The notes under the pieces: generated by a model
What the model was told of the DNA's origin: nothing
Seen by the model: the letters and a program-made list of their open reading frames with translations, nothing else
Databases searched by the model: none
In this document: in pieces, positions 46,231 through 54,389 of the stretch
Numbering within the stretch: position 1 is the first letter of the stretch
Layout: the number at the start of each line of letters is the position of its first letter
Program-made: the position numbers and the translations under genes
NCBI RefSeq assembly: GCF_000304335.1
Contig: NZ_CAJF01000010.1
Location: 1-64,000 of the forward strand
Length of the DNA: 64,000 bases
Direction of reading: 5' to 3'
From: Microbacterium yannicii PS01
GTDB lineage: Bacteria > Actinomycetota > Actinomycetes > Actinomycetales > Microbacteriaceae

Positions 46231-47058
46231 GTGCAGGATCTGATGAAGGCAGTCGGGGCCGCGGGCGGCATCGTGCGAGTATCCGTGCTGGTCGACGCCG
46301 GGGTCGGCCGACGCGCGATCTCGCAGGCCGTGGCGCGCGGATGGCTCACCATCCCGAAGCGTGGATGGGTCGCCGACAAGGCCGCCGATCCCTCTCTCGT
46401 CGCCGCCGCGCGGGCCGGGGTCGTGCTGACCTGCATCACCCAGGCGAAGCGACTCGGACTGTGGGTGCTCCAAGAGGACCGTCCGCATGTCGGCGCGGCG
46501 TCGTCCGCCTCGCGGCTGGCGCTGCCCGATGTCAGAGTGCACTGGAGTCTGCCGGTCGTGCCGTGGGCTCCCGGCACGCTGGAGGACGGCATCCTGAACA
46601 CGCTCCTCCTGGTGGCGAGCTGTCAGCCGTACGAATGCGCGCTCGCCGTCTGGGAGTCGGCGCTCAACCGTGGACTCGTCGCCAAGGAGGAGCTGGCACG
46701 ACTCCCGTTGCGGCCTCGTGCTCGACGCCTGCTGGGCGACGCCTCGCCCTTCTCGGACTCGGGTCTCGAGACGATCGTCATCGTGCGCTTGAGGTGGTTG
46801 CGGGTCCCGATCCAGCCGCAGATCTGGATCACTGGGCACCGCGTGGACTTCCTGATCGGCGACCGGCTCGTGCTGCAGGTGGATGGCGGACATCACGTCG
46901 GGCTGCAGCGGGCGGAGGATGTCGCGCACGACGCGGCGTTGACCCTGCTGGGCTATCACGTGATCCGGGTCACCTACGTCCAGGTGGTGGAGCGTTGGCA
47001 CGAGGTGCAGGACCTCATCACGCGAGCCATCGCGCAAGGGCTGCATCGTGCGGCATGA
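46231..47058 (+). CDS. DUF559 / AbiEi-N-terminal-domain nuclease-like protein
   Basis: From GTG 46231 (ATG 46243 is possible) the protein has 275 residues. An N-terminal winged helix (AAGGIVRVSVLVDAGVGR, AVARGWLTIPKRGW) resembles the AbiEi antitoxin N-terminal domain. The C-terminal part is DUF559-like with a restriction-endonuclease core: RVDFLIGDRLVLQVDGG, then HHVGLQRAED and LLGYHVIRVTYVQV. The expected catalytic Glu of the E/QxDG strand is Gln here, as I recall from other actinobacterial members. Such proteins are Vsr/PD-(D/E)xK related, but function is unproven. The gene is bracketed by three copies of a palindromic repeat, two upstream and one 10 nt after the stop. Confidence 0.83.
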   Translation: MQDLMKAVGAAGGIVRVSVLVDAGVGRRAISQAVARGWLTIPKRGWVADKAADPSLVAAARAGVVLTCITQAKRLGLWVLQEDRPHVGAASSASRLALPDVRVHWSLPVVPWAPGTLEDGILNTLLLVASCQPYECALAVWESALNRGLVAKEELARLPLRPRARRLLGDASPFSDSGLETIVIVRLRWLRVPIQPQIWITGHRVDFLIGDRLVLQVDGGHHVGLQRAEDVAHDAALTLLGYHVIRVTYVQVVERWHEVQDLITRAIAQGLHRAA

Positions 47059-47068
47059 ACTGGAGGTT

Positions 47069-47140
47069 CAGCAGGTCAACCGCGGTTCCACAGGAGGATG
47101 CCGCGGCCGAACCTCCTGCGAAAGGCTGGTTGTCCTGTCG
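47069..47140 (+). repeat. 72-nt double-stem palindromic repeat, copy C
   Basis: The same 72-nt layout, directly downstream of the DUF559 gene and in the same orientation as A and B. The inner arms CAGGAGG/CCTCCTG are unchanged; the outer arms pair at 10 of 13 positions. Confidence 0.83.
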
Positions 47141-47264
47141 AGCAGCCGTCCGAACCGCGGGCCGCACACCCCAAGGCCCTTGCCCCGCACACCGCGCGCC
47201 GCCTGGGGGTCAGTGGCGGAAGATAGGCTGTCCTTACCCTTCCGAGCATCGAGGACACCGCGAC

Positions 47265-47966
47265 ATGACAGACCTGATCGACACCACCGAGATGTACCTG
47301 CGCACGATCCTCGAGCTCGAGGAGGAGAACATCGTGCCGCTGCGGGCTCGCATCTCGGAGCGCCTGGGCCACTCCGGTCCGACGGTGTCGCAGACGATCG
47401 GGCGCATGGAGCGCGACGGGCTCGTGGTGGTGTCAGAGGACCGCACGCTCGAACTGACCGATGCCGGGCGTCAGAAGGCCGTCGACGTGATGCGCAAGCA
47501 CCGTCTCGCCGAGCGGCTCCTCTCCGATGTCATCGGCCTGGACTGGGCGTACGTGCACGAGGAGGCGTGCCGCTGGGAGCACGTCATGAGCGAGCAGGTC
47601 GAGCGCCGCCTCGTCGAGCTGCTCGGCCACCCCACCGAGTCGCCGTACGGCAACCCGATCCCCGGGCTCGATCAGCTCGGCGATCTGCCGGCGAACAACT
47701 TCGAGCAGGGCGTGGTGGGCCTCGTCCGCCGCCTCAACGACGCGGGCGAGCCGATCACCGGCACTGTCCGCCGCCTCGCCGAGCCGGCCCAGGTCGACCC
47801 CGAGCTGCTCCAGCAGCTGAAGGGTGCAGGCGTCATCCCGGGCGCGACCGGAGACTACCGCTACAACGAGGGCTACGTGCTCGTGCAGATGCACGGGAAC
47901 GACGAAGGGCTGGAGCTTCCGGTCGAGGTCGCGTCGCACATCTTCCTCGTCGACGAACTGCGCTGA
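47265..47966 (+). CDS. DtxR/IdeR-family metal-dependent regulator
   Basis: A 233-residue regulator with N-terminal winged helix (DLIDTTEMYLRTILELEEE, HSGPTVSQTIGRMERDGLV), a metal-binding/dimer domain (LAERLLSDVIGLDW, EEACRWEHVMSEQVERRLVE, HPTESPYGNPIPG) and a C-terminal SH3-like domain (from about 150). The Cys, Glu and His ligands of the IdeR/DtxR metal site are present, so iron is the likely cofactor, with manganese possible. ATG 47265. No iron-uptake gene is adjacent, which suits a global regulator. Confidence 0.93.
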   Translation: MTDLIDTTEMYLRTILELEEENIVPLRARISERLGHSGPTVSQTIGRMERDGLVVVSEDRTLELTDAGRQKAVDVMRKHRLAERLLSDVIGLDWAYVHEEACRWEHVMSEQVERRLVELLGHPTESPYGNPIPGLDQLGDLPANNFEQGVVGLVRRLNDAGEPITGTVRRLAEPAQVDPELLQQLKGAGVIPGATGDYRYNEGYVLVQMHGNDEGLELPVEVASHIFLVDELR

Positions 47967-48152
47967 CGATTGCGGATTCCTCGGCGCTCAGCATCCGTCA
48001 CCGTCTCGTCCAGGGGACTGCCAGGCGCCCAGCGTGACATATTCGTTACCTTCGGGTAGCCTCGGAAAGTCCACCAGGCGAGAAGCTCGCCGACCGGACC
48101 CCGTGTGAATTGCCTCTCCGGCTCGTCGTTCACGCGGTGAAGCCCGCATATC

Positions 48153-49127
48153 GTGCCCCGAACATCGAGTGCTGACGAGCCAGGCGCCCTCGGCGCAGAG
48201 GCGCCGGAGGACAAAAGTTTGGCTGAAGAGATCGAGTCGCCCGCGAACGAGCAGGACGTCACCCGTCTTTCCCGTCGCACGCGACACCGGGAAACCGCAG
48301 CGCGCCGCCCCCGAGCCGCTGCACCCGCGAAGACCGCACCCGCCACGACGACCGCCCGATCGGCGTCGTCGCCGGTCAAGGCCCCGAACCGCGCGATCAA
48401 GCCGTTGCGCAGCCTGGTGATCCTGAGCATGGTCGGCGGACTCGTCGCCACGGTCGCGATTCCGGCGTTCGCCGCGGCGCGCCCCACCGACGAAGCCGTC
48501 ACCATCCAGCAGATGGCGGCCGACGACGCTCAGTCGTTCGTCGCCGCATCCGACGCGAACGCCACGCAGCTGTCGCGTGAGAGCTACTCGGCCACGACCG
48601 CCGAGGAGATCGAGAAGAAGAAGGCAGCCGAAGCCGCTGCTGAGCGGGCCCGCCTCGCGGCGCAGGCCGCAGCCGCGTCGGCATCGCGCCCCGGCATCAA
48701 GGTCGACCTCAGCATGGTCGCTCCCGGAACCGGTGCGGTGCGGTGGCCTCTGACGAACTTCACCATGGGTGAGGGATTCGGCACACGCGGCGGCGCCCAC
48801 ATGGGCATCGACATGCTCGCCTCCGGCGGAACGCCGATCTATGCCGCCGCCGCCGGTGTCGTGAAGGTGTCGCAGGAGAGTTACGGCGGCTACGGTGTCG
48901 CGGTCACGATCGACCACGTCATCAACGGTCAGCGCGTCGGCACCCTGTACGGCCACATGACCTACGGCAGCCGTCAGGTCGTCCCGGGCCAGACGGTCGA
49001 GGCGGGTCAGATCATCGGTCTCGTCGGCAGCACCGGCCGCTCGACCGCCAACCACCTGCATTTCGAGACGTACCTCAACGGCTCCAACATCGACCCGCTC
49101 GCCTGGCTGCAGCAGAACGCCGGCTGA
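48153..49127 (+). CDS. M23-family peptidoglycan endopeptidase
   Basis: The 324-residue protein has a basic cytoplasmic leader, a membrane anchor or signal helix (about 85-110, LVILSMVGGLVATVAIPAFAAA), a coiled-coil-like Ala/Glu/Lys segment (about 145-172, EEIEKKKAAEAAAERAR) and a C-terminal LytM/M23 domain with zinc ligands His216 and Asp220 (HMGIDML) and His301/His303 in HLHFET. It should cleave peptidoglycan cross-bridges or act as an activator. The GTG start at 48153 has a 187-nt leader upstream with a small GGCGAG/CTCGCC hairpin; no known riboswitch consensus was recognised in it. Confidence 0.92.
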   Translation: MPRTSSADEPGALGAEAPEDKSLAEEIESPANEQDVTRLSRRTRHRETAARRPRAAAPAKTAPATTTARSASSPVKAPNRAIKPLRSLVILSMVGGLVATVAIPAFAAARPTDEAVTIQQMAADDAQSFVAASDANATQLSRESYSATTAEEIEKKKAAEAAAERARLAAQAAAASASRPGIKVDLSMVAPGTGAVRWPLTNFTMGEGFGTRGGAHMGIDMLASGGTPIYAAAAGVVKVSQESYGGYGVAVTIDHVINGQRVGTLYGHMTYGSRQVVPGQTVEAGQIIGLVGSTGRSTANHLHFETYLNGSNIDPLAWLQQNAG

Positions 49128-49357
49128 CGAGGCGCACAGTCACAGCAGAACGGATGCCGCAGCCCATCGGGTGGTGGGCCCACGCGCCCCGAGGCTCCGC
49201 GCAGCGCGCCAGCGCTGTGTGGAGAGGGCGTGGGGAGCATCCGTTCGCTGGCGCGCAACGCGCCGTTCACGATCGTTTCGGCCTTCTTCGTTGCACCGTG
49301 GGTTACCCTGAATCTCGACGCTGAGAGAAGCGGAGGGAGCTGATGGACTGCCAACCA

Positions 49358-49468
49358 CGCATCCGAACCATGGATGCGCTTGGACGACTCGTCCTTCGGC
49401 ATTGCACGAACGGATGCCGCGGCTCTGCCGTGGCGCCCAGGCGCTGTCTGTAGACAGCGCCTTTTTTC
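49358..49468 (+). ncRNA. candidate structured RNA ending in a strong terminator
   Basis: Within a 414-nt gene-free interval (49128-49541) a row of stem-loops is seen: 7 bp at 49358-49378, 4 bp at 49382-49394, 6 bp at 49397-49419 or an alternative 7 bp at 49417-49433, then a terminator. The true 5' end is unknown and may be near 49310. No ORF fits. This may be a small RNA, or the 3' end of a leader for the HNH gene; no known RNA family is recognised. The rest of the interval shows nothing clear. Confidence 0.45.
49439..49468 (+). terminator. intrinsic terminator with U tract
   Basis: An 11-bp stem (49439-49449 with 49452-49462) around GT is followed by a run of T to 49467. This is the only hairpin in the window with a classical U tract. 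It lies 80 nt before the HNH gene and over 300 nt after the M23 gene. Confidence 0.88.
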
Positions 49469-49541
49469 ATACCCCTGCGCGCCTCGAATCGTCGAAGTCG
49501 AATCACCGGGAAGCCGTCCCGGCCGTTCGAGAGGATGATCA

Positions 49542-50039
49542 ATGCGCACTCTGGTGCTGAATGCGGGCTATGAGCCGCTCGCCGTCGTGTCGTTCAAGCG
49601 GGCCCTTGTGCTCGTGATGAACGAGAAGGCCACTGTGATCGAGCACACCGAGACGGAACCGGTGTGGGGCACGAGACGCGCGTATGAGCGCCCGGCGGTG
49701 ATCATCCTGACGCGGTATGTGCGCGTTCCGGGAGGCCGCCGCGTGCCGGTGACGCGGCGTGGCGTGCTGCGTCGCGACAATCACCGCTGCGCGTACTGCG
49801 GAAAGGCCGCCTCGACGATCGACCACGTGCTGCCACGCTCGCGCGGGGGAGCGGACTCGTGGGAGAACCTCGTGGCCTGCTGCCTGCGCTGCAACAACAT
49901 GAAAGGCGACCGCACGCCGCAGGAGATGCAGTGGGAGCTGCGCTTCACCCCGCACCCGCCGCGCGGGGGGCAGTGGACGGTGCGCGGCACCGAGCGCACC
50001 GACCCGCGGTGGGAGCCGTATCTCGCGCTGGCGGCCTGA
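49542..50039 (+). CDS. HNH endonuclease-family protein
   Basis: A 165-residue protein with an N-terminal MRTLVLNAGYEPLAVVSFKRA segment typical of the actinobacterial HNH family, and an HNH core: CAYCG and CLRCN zinc cysteines around IDHVLPRSRGGADSWENLVA. Function in these housekeeping HNH proteins is not well defined; a DNA-repair or processing role is possible. ATG 49542 follows GAGAGGATG. Confidence 0.9.
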   Translation: MRTLVLNAGYEPLAVVSFKRALVLVMNEKATVIEHTETEPVWGTRRAYERPAVIILTRYVRVPGGRRVPVTRRGVLRRDNHRCAYCGKAASTIDHVLPRSRGGADSWENLVACCLRCNNMKGDRTPQEMQWELRFTPHPPRGGQWTVRGTERTDPRWEPYLALAA

Positions 50040-50090
50040 TCGCTCCGCTCCACGACCCCCGTTCAAGACGCCTGGCCGCTGCCGGCTGCT

Positions 50091-51329
50091 TCAGGCCTCC
50101 GCCTCCGTCGTCACTTCCCGCGCGGTGTCGGACGGCGCCTTCTCGGCGCGGCTGAGCAGGATGAACGGCACGGCGACCGCCGAGATCACACCGCTCCAGA
50201 TCATCGAGGCGCCGTAACCGCCGACATCCGCGACGCGTCCCAGCACCGGCTGGAAGACGACCCCGCCTCCTGAGCCCATGAGCGAGTCGAACGAGAGCAC
50301 GGTTGCGCGCTGCTTCGACGGGATCATGTCATTGAGGTACGCGCGGTGGACGGGGTCATCGATCGCCGAGCAGATGCCCCACAGGGCTACCAGCGCGAGG
50401 GCGAACCAGAAATCGCGCACCAGCCCGAGACCGATCAGGACGGCCGCACTCGAGATGGCGGCCAGCAGGATCGCCGATGTGCGGCGACGGAAGAGTCTGC
50501 GCACCCAGGGCGCGAGGGCACCGCCGAGAATCGACGCACCCGACAGCAGTGCGGCCGCCAGACCTGCGATGGAGTATGCCGTCTCGTCGCCCCACAGCTC
50601 CAGCAGATAGGGCTGCAGGGCGTAGAACACGTAGATTCCCACGCCCGCCGTGAAGGGGCTGGTGAGCATGAGCCAGCGCACCGGTCGATTGCCGAGGCCG
50701 TAGCGGATGGATGCGCGGAAGACGGTGCGTGTCGCCTGCAGCGGTTTCTGCTGGCGGTCCGGCGTGAACCCGAGGTCGCGCATCAGCAGGAGTGCGACGA
50801 CGAACATCACCAGCAGGATGCCGCCCCGAATCAGGAAGGGAACGCCGAGATCCGTCAGCTGGGCGATGACGCCGCCGAGTACCGACCCCGAGAGCATCGC
50901 GATGCCGCCGACGATCTGAGCCCGCCCGAACACCGTCTCGAGGCTGCCTCGGTAGCCGGTCGCCTTCAACGCGTCGACGAGCCAGGCATCCACGGCGCCC
51001 GAGAAGAACGTGAACCCGAGGCCGAGAAGCACCGACACGACGGCCCAGGCCCAGAACGGCGATTCCCACACCCAGAGCAGCCAGTACAGAACGGTCGTCG
51101 CCGCCAGCGTCACCGTGCCGAGCAGGTACGACGCGCGCCGCCCGACGGTATCAGCCACCACGCCCGTCGGGATCTCGAAGATCAGCATGCCGGCGGTGAA
51201 GAACGCATTCGCCGCGAACGCCTCGAGATTCGAAAGGCCGGCGTCCAGCAGGAACAGCGTGTTGATGCCCCAGATGAACGACGCGGCGAGCGTGTTGCCG
51301 AGCATCAGCGTGTAGTAGGTGCCCTGCAC
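50091..51329 (-). CDS. MFS transporter
   Basis: A 412-residue major facilitator protein with about twelve hydrophobic helices, motif-A-like GVVADTVGRRASYLLG between helices 2 and 3 and a loop RRLFRRRTSAI at the centre. Substrate unknown. The GTG at 51329 keeps every helix. In-frame coding-like sequence (ATPKPAPALPTPRR) continues upstream without an ATG, GTG or TTG, so the true start is uncertain. It diverges from the SOS-controlled imuA' gene. Confidence 0.88.
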   Translation of the reverse strand: MQGTYYTLMLGNTLAASFIWGINTLFLLDAGLSNLEAFAANAFFTAGMLIFEIPTGVVADTVGRRASYLLGTVTLAATTVLYWLLWVWESPFWAWAVVSVLLGLGFTFFSGAVDAWLVDALKATGYRGSLETVFGRAQIVGGIAMLSGSVLGGVIAQLTDLGVPFLIRGGILLVMFVVALLLMRDLGFTPDRQQKPLQATRTVFRASIRYGLGNRPVRWLMLTSPFTAGVGIYVFYALQPYLLELWGDETAYSIAGLAAALLSGASILGGALAPWVRRLFRRRTSAILLAAISSAAVLIGLGLVRDFWFALALVALWGICSAIDDPVHRAYLNDMIPSKQRATVLSFDSLMGSGGGVVFQPVLGRVADVGGYGASMIWSGVISAVAVPFILLSRAEKAPSDTAREVTTEAEA

Positions 51330-51546
51330 GCGGCGCGGCGTGGGCAGCGCGGGCGCGGGCTTGGGGGTGGCGATGGCGGCTCCGTCTCTTCCATGAGATC
51401 GTCGACACCGCGACAGTATCCCGTCCGTGCGACACCGTCGACCCGTCGCTCATTCCCTCGGCACCGAACACGCGACGGCAAGCCGTTCGCCCTCTCGTTT
51501 CTCGAACATAACTGTCGGAACCGAGAGGTAATCTCATTACCTGCGG

Positions 51547-51575
51547 TTGAAGGCATAGAACACATGTTCTATTCT
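51547..51575 (+). promoter_or_regulatory. predicted promoter of the imuA'-imuB-dnaE2 operon
   Basis: TTGAAG (51547-51552) and TATTCT (51570-51575) are spaced 17 bp. The predicted start lies at the ATG of imuA' (51582), so the mRNA is probably leaderless. The LexA box covers the spacer. Confidence 0.75.
51555..51572. promoter_or_regulatory. LexA (SOS) box
   Basis: An 18-bp palindrome with arms ATAGAAC and GTTCTAT around ACAT, matching the GAAC-N4-GTTC core of actinobacterial LexA boxes. It lies between the -35 and -10 of the mutasome promoter, so LexA would block it until DNA damage. Confidence 0.9.
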
Positions 51576-51581
51576 GGGGAA

Positions 51582-52412
51582 ATGAGGGCGGTTGTGCAGC
51601 TCACGGCACAGCAGGTGCACGAATCGGCCGAACCCGGGCGCATGGAGTCGATCTCGGGGTCGATCAGTTCAGCGCCGACCGGCTCCGCGCCGGTCAGCTC
51701 AGCGCCGATCAGCACCGTAGCGCGGCTGCGTGCTCAGGTCGAGCGCGTGCAGGGCCGCCGCCTCGATGCGTCGGTGCTGCCGGTGCACCCGGCCCTGTCG
51801 TCGCTGCTTCCGGGCGGCGGTCTGCGCGCCGGGTCGGCGTACTCGCTGCCGCGCTCGACCTCGCTGCTCCTGGCGCTGCTCGCACAGCCCACGCAGGCCG
51901 GCTCGTGGTGCGGTGTGGTCGGGATGCCGCGGCTCGGCGCCGAGGCGGCCGAGGGACTGGGTGTCGATCTGTCGCGGCTCGTGCTCATCCCCGATCCGGG
52001 TGCGCGCTGGCTCGCTGTGACCGCGACCATCGCCGAGGTGCTGCCGGTGGTGGCCGTCCGTCCCGCCGGACGTGCGGCGGACGGCGAGATCTCGCGCCTG
52101 GCGGCGCGGCTGCGGGATCGCGGTGCCGTGCTGCTCGTGCAGGGCCCGTGGCCGCAGGCCGAGGCGGTGCTCGAGGTCGGCGACCCGGTGTGGGAGGGAG
52201 TGGGGCGCGGGCACGGGTATCTTGCGGGGCGCGAGGTCACCCTCACCGCGTCGAGCCGGCGCTGGCCCCGACCGCGGCGTACCCGCGTGATGCTCCCCGA
52301 TGCGGCGGGGCATGTCTCCGCCATGGAGTCGGCGCGCGGAGTGCAGCCGGTGCGTGCCGGGGCCGACATGGATCAGGGCGTCTTCCCTCTCGAGGCGCGG
52401 GCGGTCGGCTGA
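51582..52412 (+). CDS. imuA': ImuA'-like mutasome accessory protein
   Basis: The 276-residue protein has a low-complexity Ser/Ala/Pro leader and a RecA-like remnant fold (LSSLLPGGGLRAGSAYSLP, SWCGVVGMPRLG, RLVLIPDPGARW, GRAADGEISRLAARLRDRGAVLLVQ) in which the ATP-binding loop is degenerate. Position directly before imuB and dnaE2 identifies it as ImuA', the RecA-interacting scaffold of the damage-inducible translesion complex. ATG 51582 coincides with the predicted transcription start. Stop and imuB start overlap as TGATG. Confidence 0.85.
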   Translation: MRAVVQLTAQQVHESAEPGRMESISGSISSAPTGSAPVSSAPISTVARLRAQVERVQGRRLDASVLPVHPALSSLLPGGGLRAGSAYSLPRSTSLLLALLAQPTQAGSWCGVVGMPRLGAEAAEGLGVDLSRLVLIPDPGARWLAVTATIAEVLPVVAVRPAGRAADGEISRLAARLRDRGAVLLVQGPWPQAEAVLEVGDPVWEGVGRGHGYLAGREVTLTASSRRWPRPRRTRVMLPDAAGHVSAMESARGVQPVRAGADMDQGVFPLEARAVG

Positions 52413-53999
52413 TGACGCTGAGGTCTCCGGTGCGCAGTCTCGTGCTGTGGTTCCCCGATTGGCCGGTCACGGCGCTGACCCGCGAGGGCACCCCACCGCT
52501 CGACCCGTCGCGGGCGATCGCCGTCGTCGAGCGCAATCTCGTGGTCGCGTGCTCGGCGGCCGCGCGCGTCGACGGCGTGCGCCGGGGTCAGCGCCGCCGT
52601 GACGCGCAGGCCCGGTGCCCGGGACTGACGGTGGTGCCCGCCGACGCCGTGCGCGATCATCGCGCGTTCGCGCCGATCGTGTCGCTCATCGAAGAGAAGG
52701 CGCCCGGTGTGCAGCTGGTGCGCGCGGGACTGTGCGCGCTGCGCGCCCGCGGACCCGCCCGGTACTACGGCGGCGAGACCGAGGCGGCGCACGTGCTGAT
52801 CGAGTCGCTGCGCGGCCTCGGGCTCGCCGATGTGCGGGCGGGCATCGCCGATGGGCCGTTCACGGCCGAGCAGGCGGCGAAGGCCGCGAACGCGCGGGAT
52901 CCGGTCTTCGCCGTGCCCGCCGGGGGCGCCGGCGGTTTTCTCGCGCCGCTGTCGGTCGCGGTGCTCGATGCCTCATCGTTCCCGGGCGCCGAGACCACTG
53001 ACCTCGTGGGCCTCCTCGCCCGCCTCGGCGTGCAGACCCTCGGCGCATTCGCTGCGATGGAGCCCGACCGGGTGCGCGAGCGCTTCGGAGAGCGCGGCAT
53101 CCGTCTGCACTCCCTGGCCGCCGGACGCGACTCGCAGCCCGTCGAGCCGCGCACCCCGCCACCCGAGCTGGAGCGCGAGGTCGCGTTCGAGCCGCCGCTC
53201 GAGATCGCCGACCAGGTCGCCTTCGCGATGCGTCTGACCGCCGACGACTTCATCACGGGGCTCGGCGCGATGGATCTGGTGTGCACCGAGCTGCGCGTCG
53301 AGCTCGTCGGCGACCGGGGCGAGCGCAGCGAGCGGGTGTGGCTGCACCCGGGCTCGTTCGACGCGGCTGCGGTCGTGGACCGAGTGCGCTGGCAGCTCGC
53401 CGAAGACCAGGAGGGGCTGCGCAGCGGGGTCGCGCTGGTGCGGATCTCTCCCGAAGCGGTGGACGCGGCATCCCATCACGCCCCAGCCCTGTTCGGCGGC
53501 GGGCCTGAAGAGCGCGTGCACCACGCACTGTCGCGCGTGCAGGCGATGCTCGGCCATCGCGGCGTGCTGACCCCGGCGATCGGCGGAGGCCGCTGGCTTT
53601 CCGAGCGGCAGGTGCTCAGTTCCCTGGGGCGACCGGCACGCGAAGGGGCCCGAGGGTCTCGCGGCGCAGCGCGCCCGCCCGTGGCCGGGAAGCCTGCCCG
53701 AGCCGCTGCCCACGACGGTGTTCGCCGATCCGGTGCCGGTCGACGTGCGCGCACTGGGAGGCGAGCTCATCGACGTCGATGAGCGGGGGAGCGTCTCGGC
53801 GGTGCCCGCCTATCTCGTCGAGAGCGGTCGCCGACGCGGCATCGAAGCGTGGGCGGGGCCGTGGCCGGTGGTCGAGAGGGGATGGGATGCCGCGCGTGCG
53901 CGTCGTGCGCACCGGTTCCAGGTCGTCGACGCCGACGGTGGCGCCTGGCTGCTCGTGTGCGAGGGCGACGTGTGGACCGCGGAGGCCACCTATGACTGA
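52412..53999 (+). pseudogene. imuB: imuB, Y-family polymerase-like mutasome hub, frameshifted at 53618
   Basis: The frame from ATG 52412 encodes a Y-family-like protein (LVLWFPDWPVTALTREG, GVQLVRAGLCALRARGPARYYGGE, VRAGIADGPFTAEQAAKAA, ERFGERGIRLHSLAAGRD) whose catalytic acidic residues are absent, as in ImuB, which scaffolds DnaE2 and the clamp. The frame runs on to 53782 with a basic, non-family tail. From about 53619 a different frame encodes a typical ImuB C-terminus (VPWGDRHAKGPEG, WPGSLPEPLP, FADPVPVDVRALGG) ending at 53999. Removing A53618 joins them into a 528-residue normal product. It may be a real mutation or a sequencing error. If real, the truncated form lacks the C-terminal interaction region. 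Confidence 0.85.
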
Positions 54000-54002
54000 C
54001 AG

Positions 54003-54200
54003 CCGGTCCCTGAGCCCGCACTGGCCGCCGAGCCCGTGCCGGTCCCTGACCTCGTGCCGGTCCCTGAGTCCGCGCCGGCCTCCGAGCCCGCGCCGGTCCC
54101 TGAGCCCGCACCGGCCCCTGAGCCCGCGCCGGCCCCCGAGCCCGCGCCGGTCCCTGAGCCCGCGCCGGTCCCCGAGCCCGCGCCGGTCCCTGACCCCGCG
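54003..54200 (+). repeat. 18-nt tandem repeat, 11 units, between imuB and dnaE2
   Basis: Eleven units of CCGGTCCCTGAGCCCGCG-type sequence, with point differences, end exactly at the core palindrome at 54208. The frame across it spells a Pro-Glu-Pro-Ala repeat, but there is no separate gene support. Confidence 0.9.
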
Positions 54201-54207
54201 CCGGTCC

Positions 54208-54242
54208 CTGAGCTTGTCGAAGGGCCGCTTCGACAAGCTCAG
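54208..54242. repeat. core palindrome of dispersed element
   Basis: A perfect 15-bp inverted repeat (54208-54222 with 54228-54242; arms CTGAGCTTGTCGAAG and its complement) around GGCCG. It may also act as a hairpin. Its halves are the seeds of both neighbouring tandem arrays and of the repeats in dnaE2 and cysS. Confidence 0.88.
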
Positions 54243-54366
54243 CGACCAGCCGGATGAGCTCAGCGACCGGCCGGATGAGCTCAGGGACCGGCCGGATGAG
54301 CTCAGCGACCGGCCGGATGAGCTCAGCGACCAGCCGGATGAGCTCAGCGACCGGCCGGATGAGCTC
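54241..54366 (+). repeat. 21-nt tandem repeat, 6 units, before dnaE2
   Basis: Six units of the type AGCGACCGGCCGGATGAGCTC, with a partial seventh, run from the core palindrome to 24 nt before the dnaE2 ATG. It separates dnaE2 from imuB by about 390 nt in what is normally a compact operon. Confidence 0.9.
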
Positions 54367-54389
54367 AGCAACCCGTCGGGGCTGTGCTG

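Noticed and set aside
47222-47245. IdeR/DtxR iron box upstream of the DtxR-family gene
   Set aside because: The sequence around TAGGCTGTCCTTA is only weakly palindromic and too far from the TTAGGTTAGGCTAACCTAA consensus.
48020-48152. c-di-AMP (ydaO) riboswitch before the M23 peptidase, as in many actinobacteria
   Set aside because: The conserved ydaO sequence blocks are not found; only a 6-bp hairpin is visible.
54036-54257. A small ORF spelling a Pro-Glu-Pro-Ala repeat protein
   Set aside because: It is only the 18-nt tandem array read in one frame, with no ribosome site and no non-repeat sequence.
54003-54366. CRISPR array
   Set aside because: The units are contiguous with no unique spacers and there are no cas genes; it is a simple tandem repeat.
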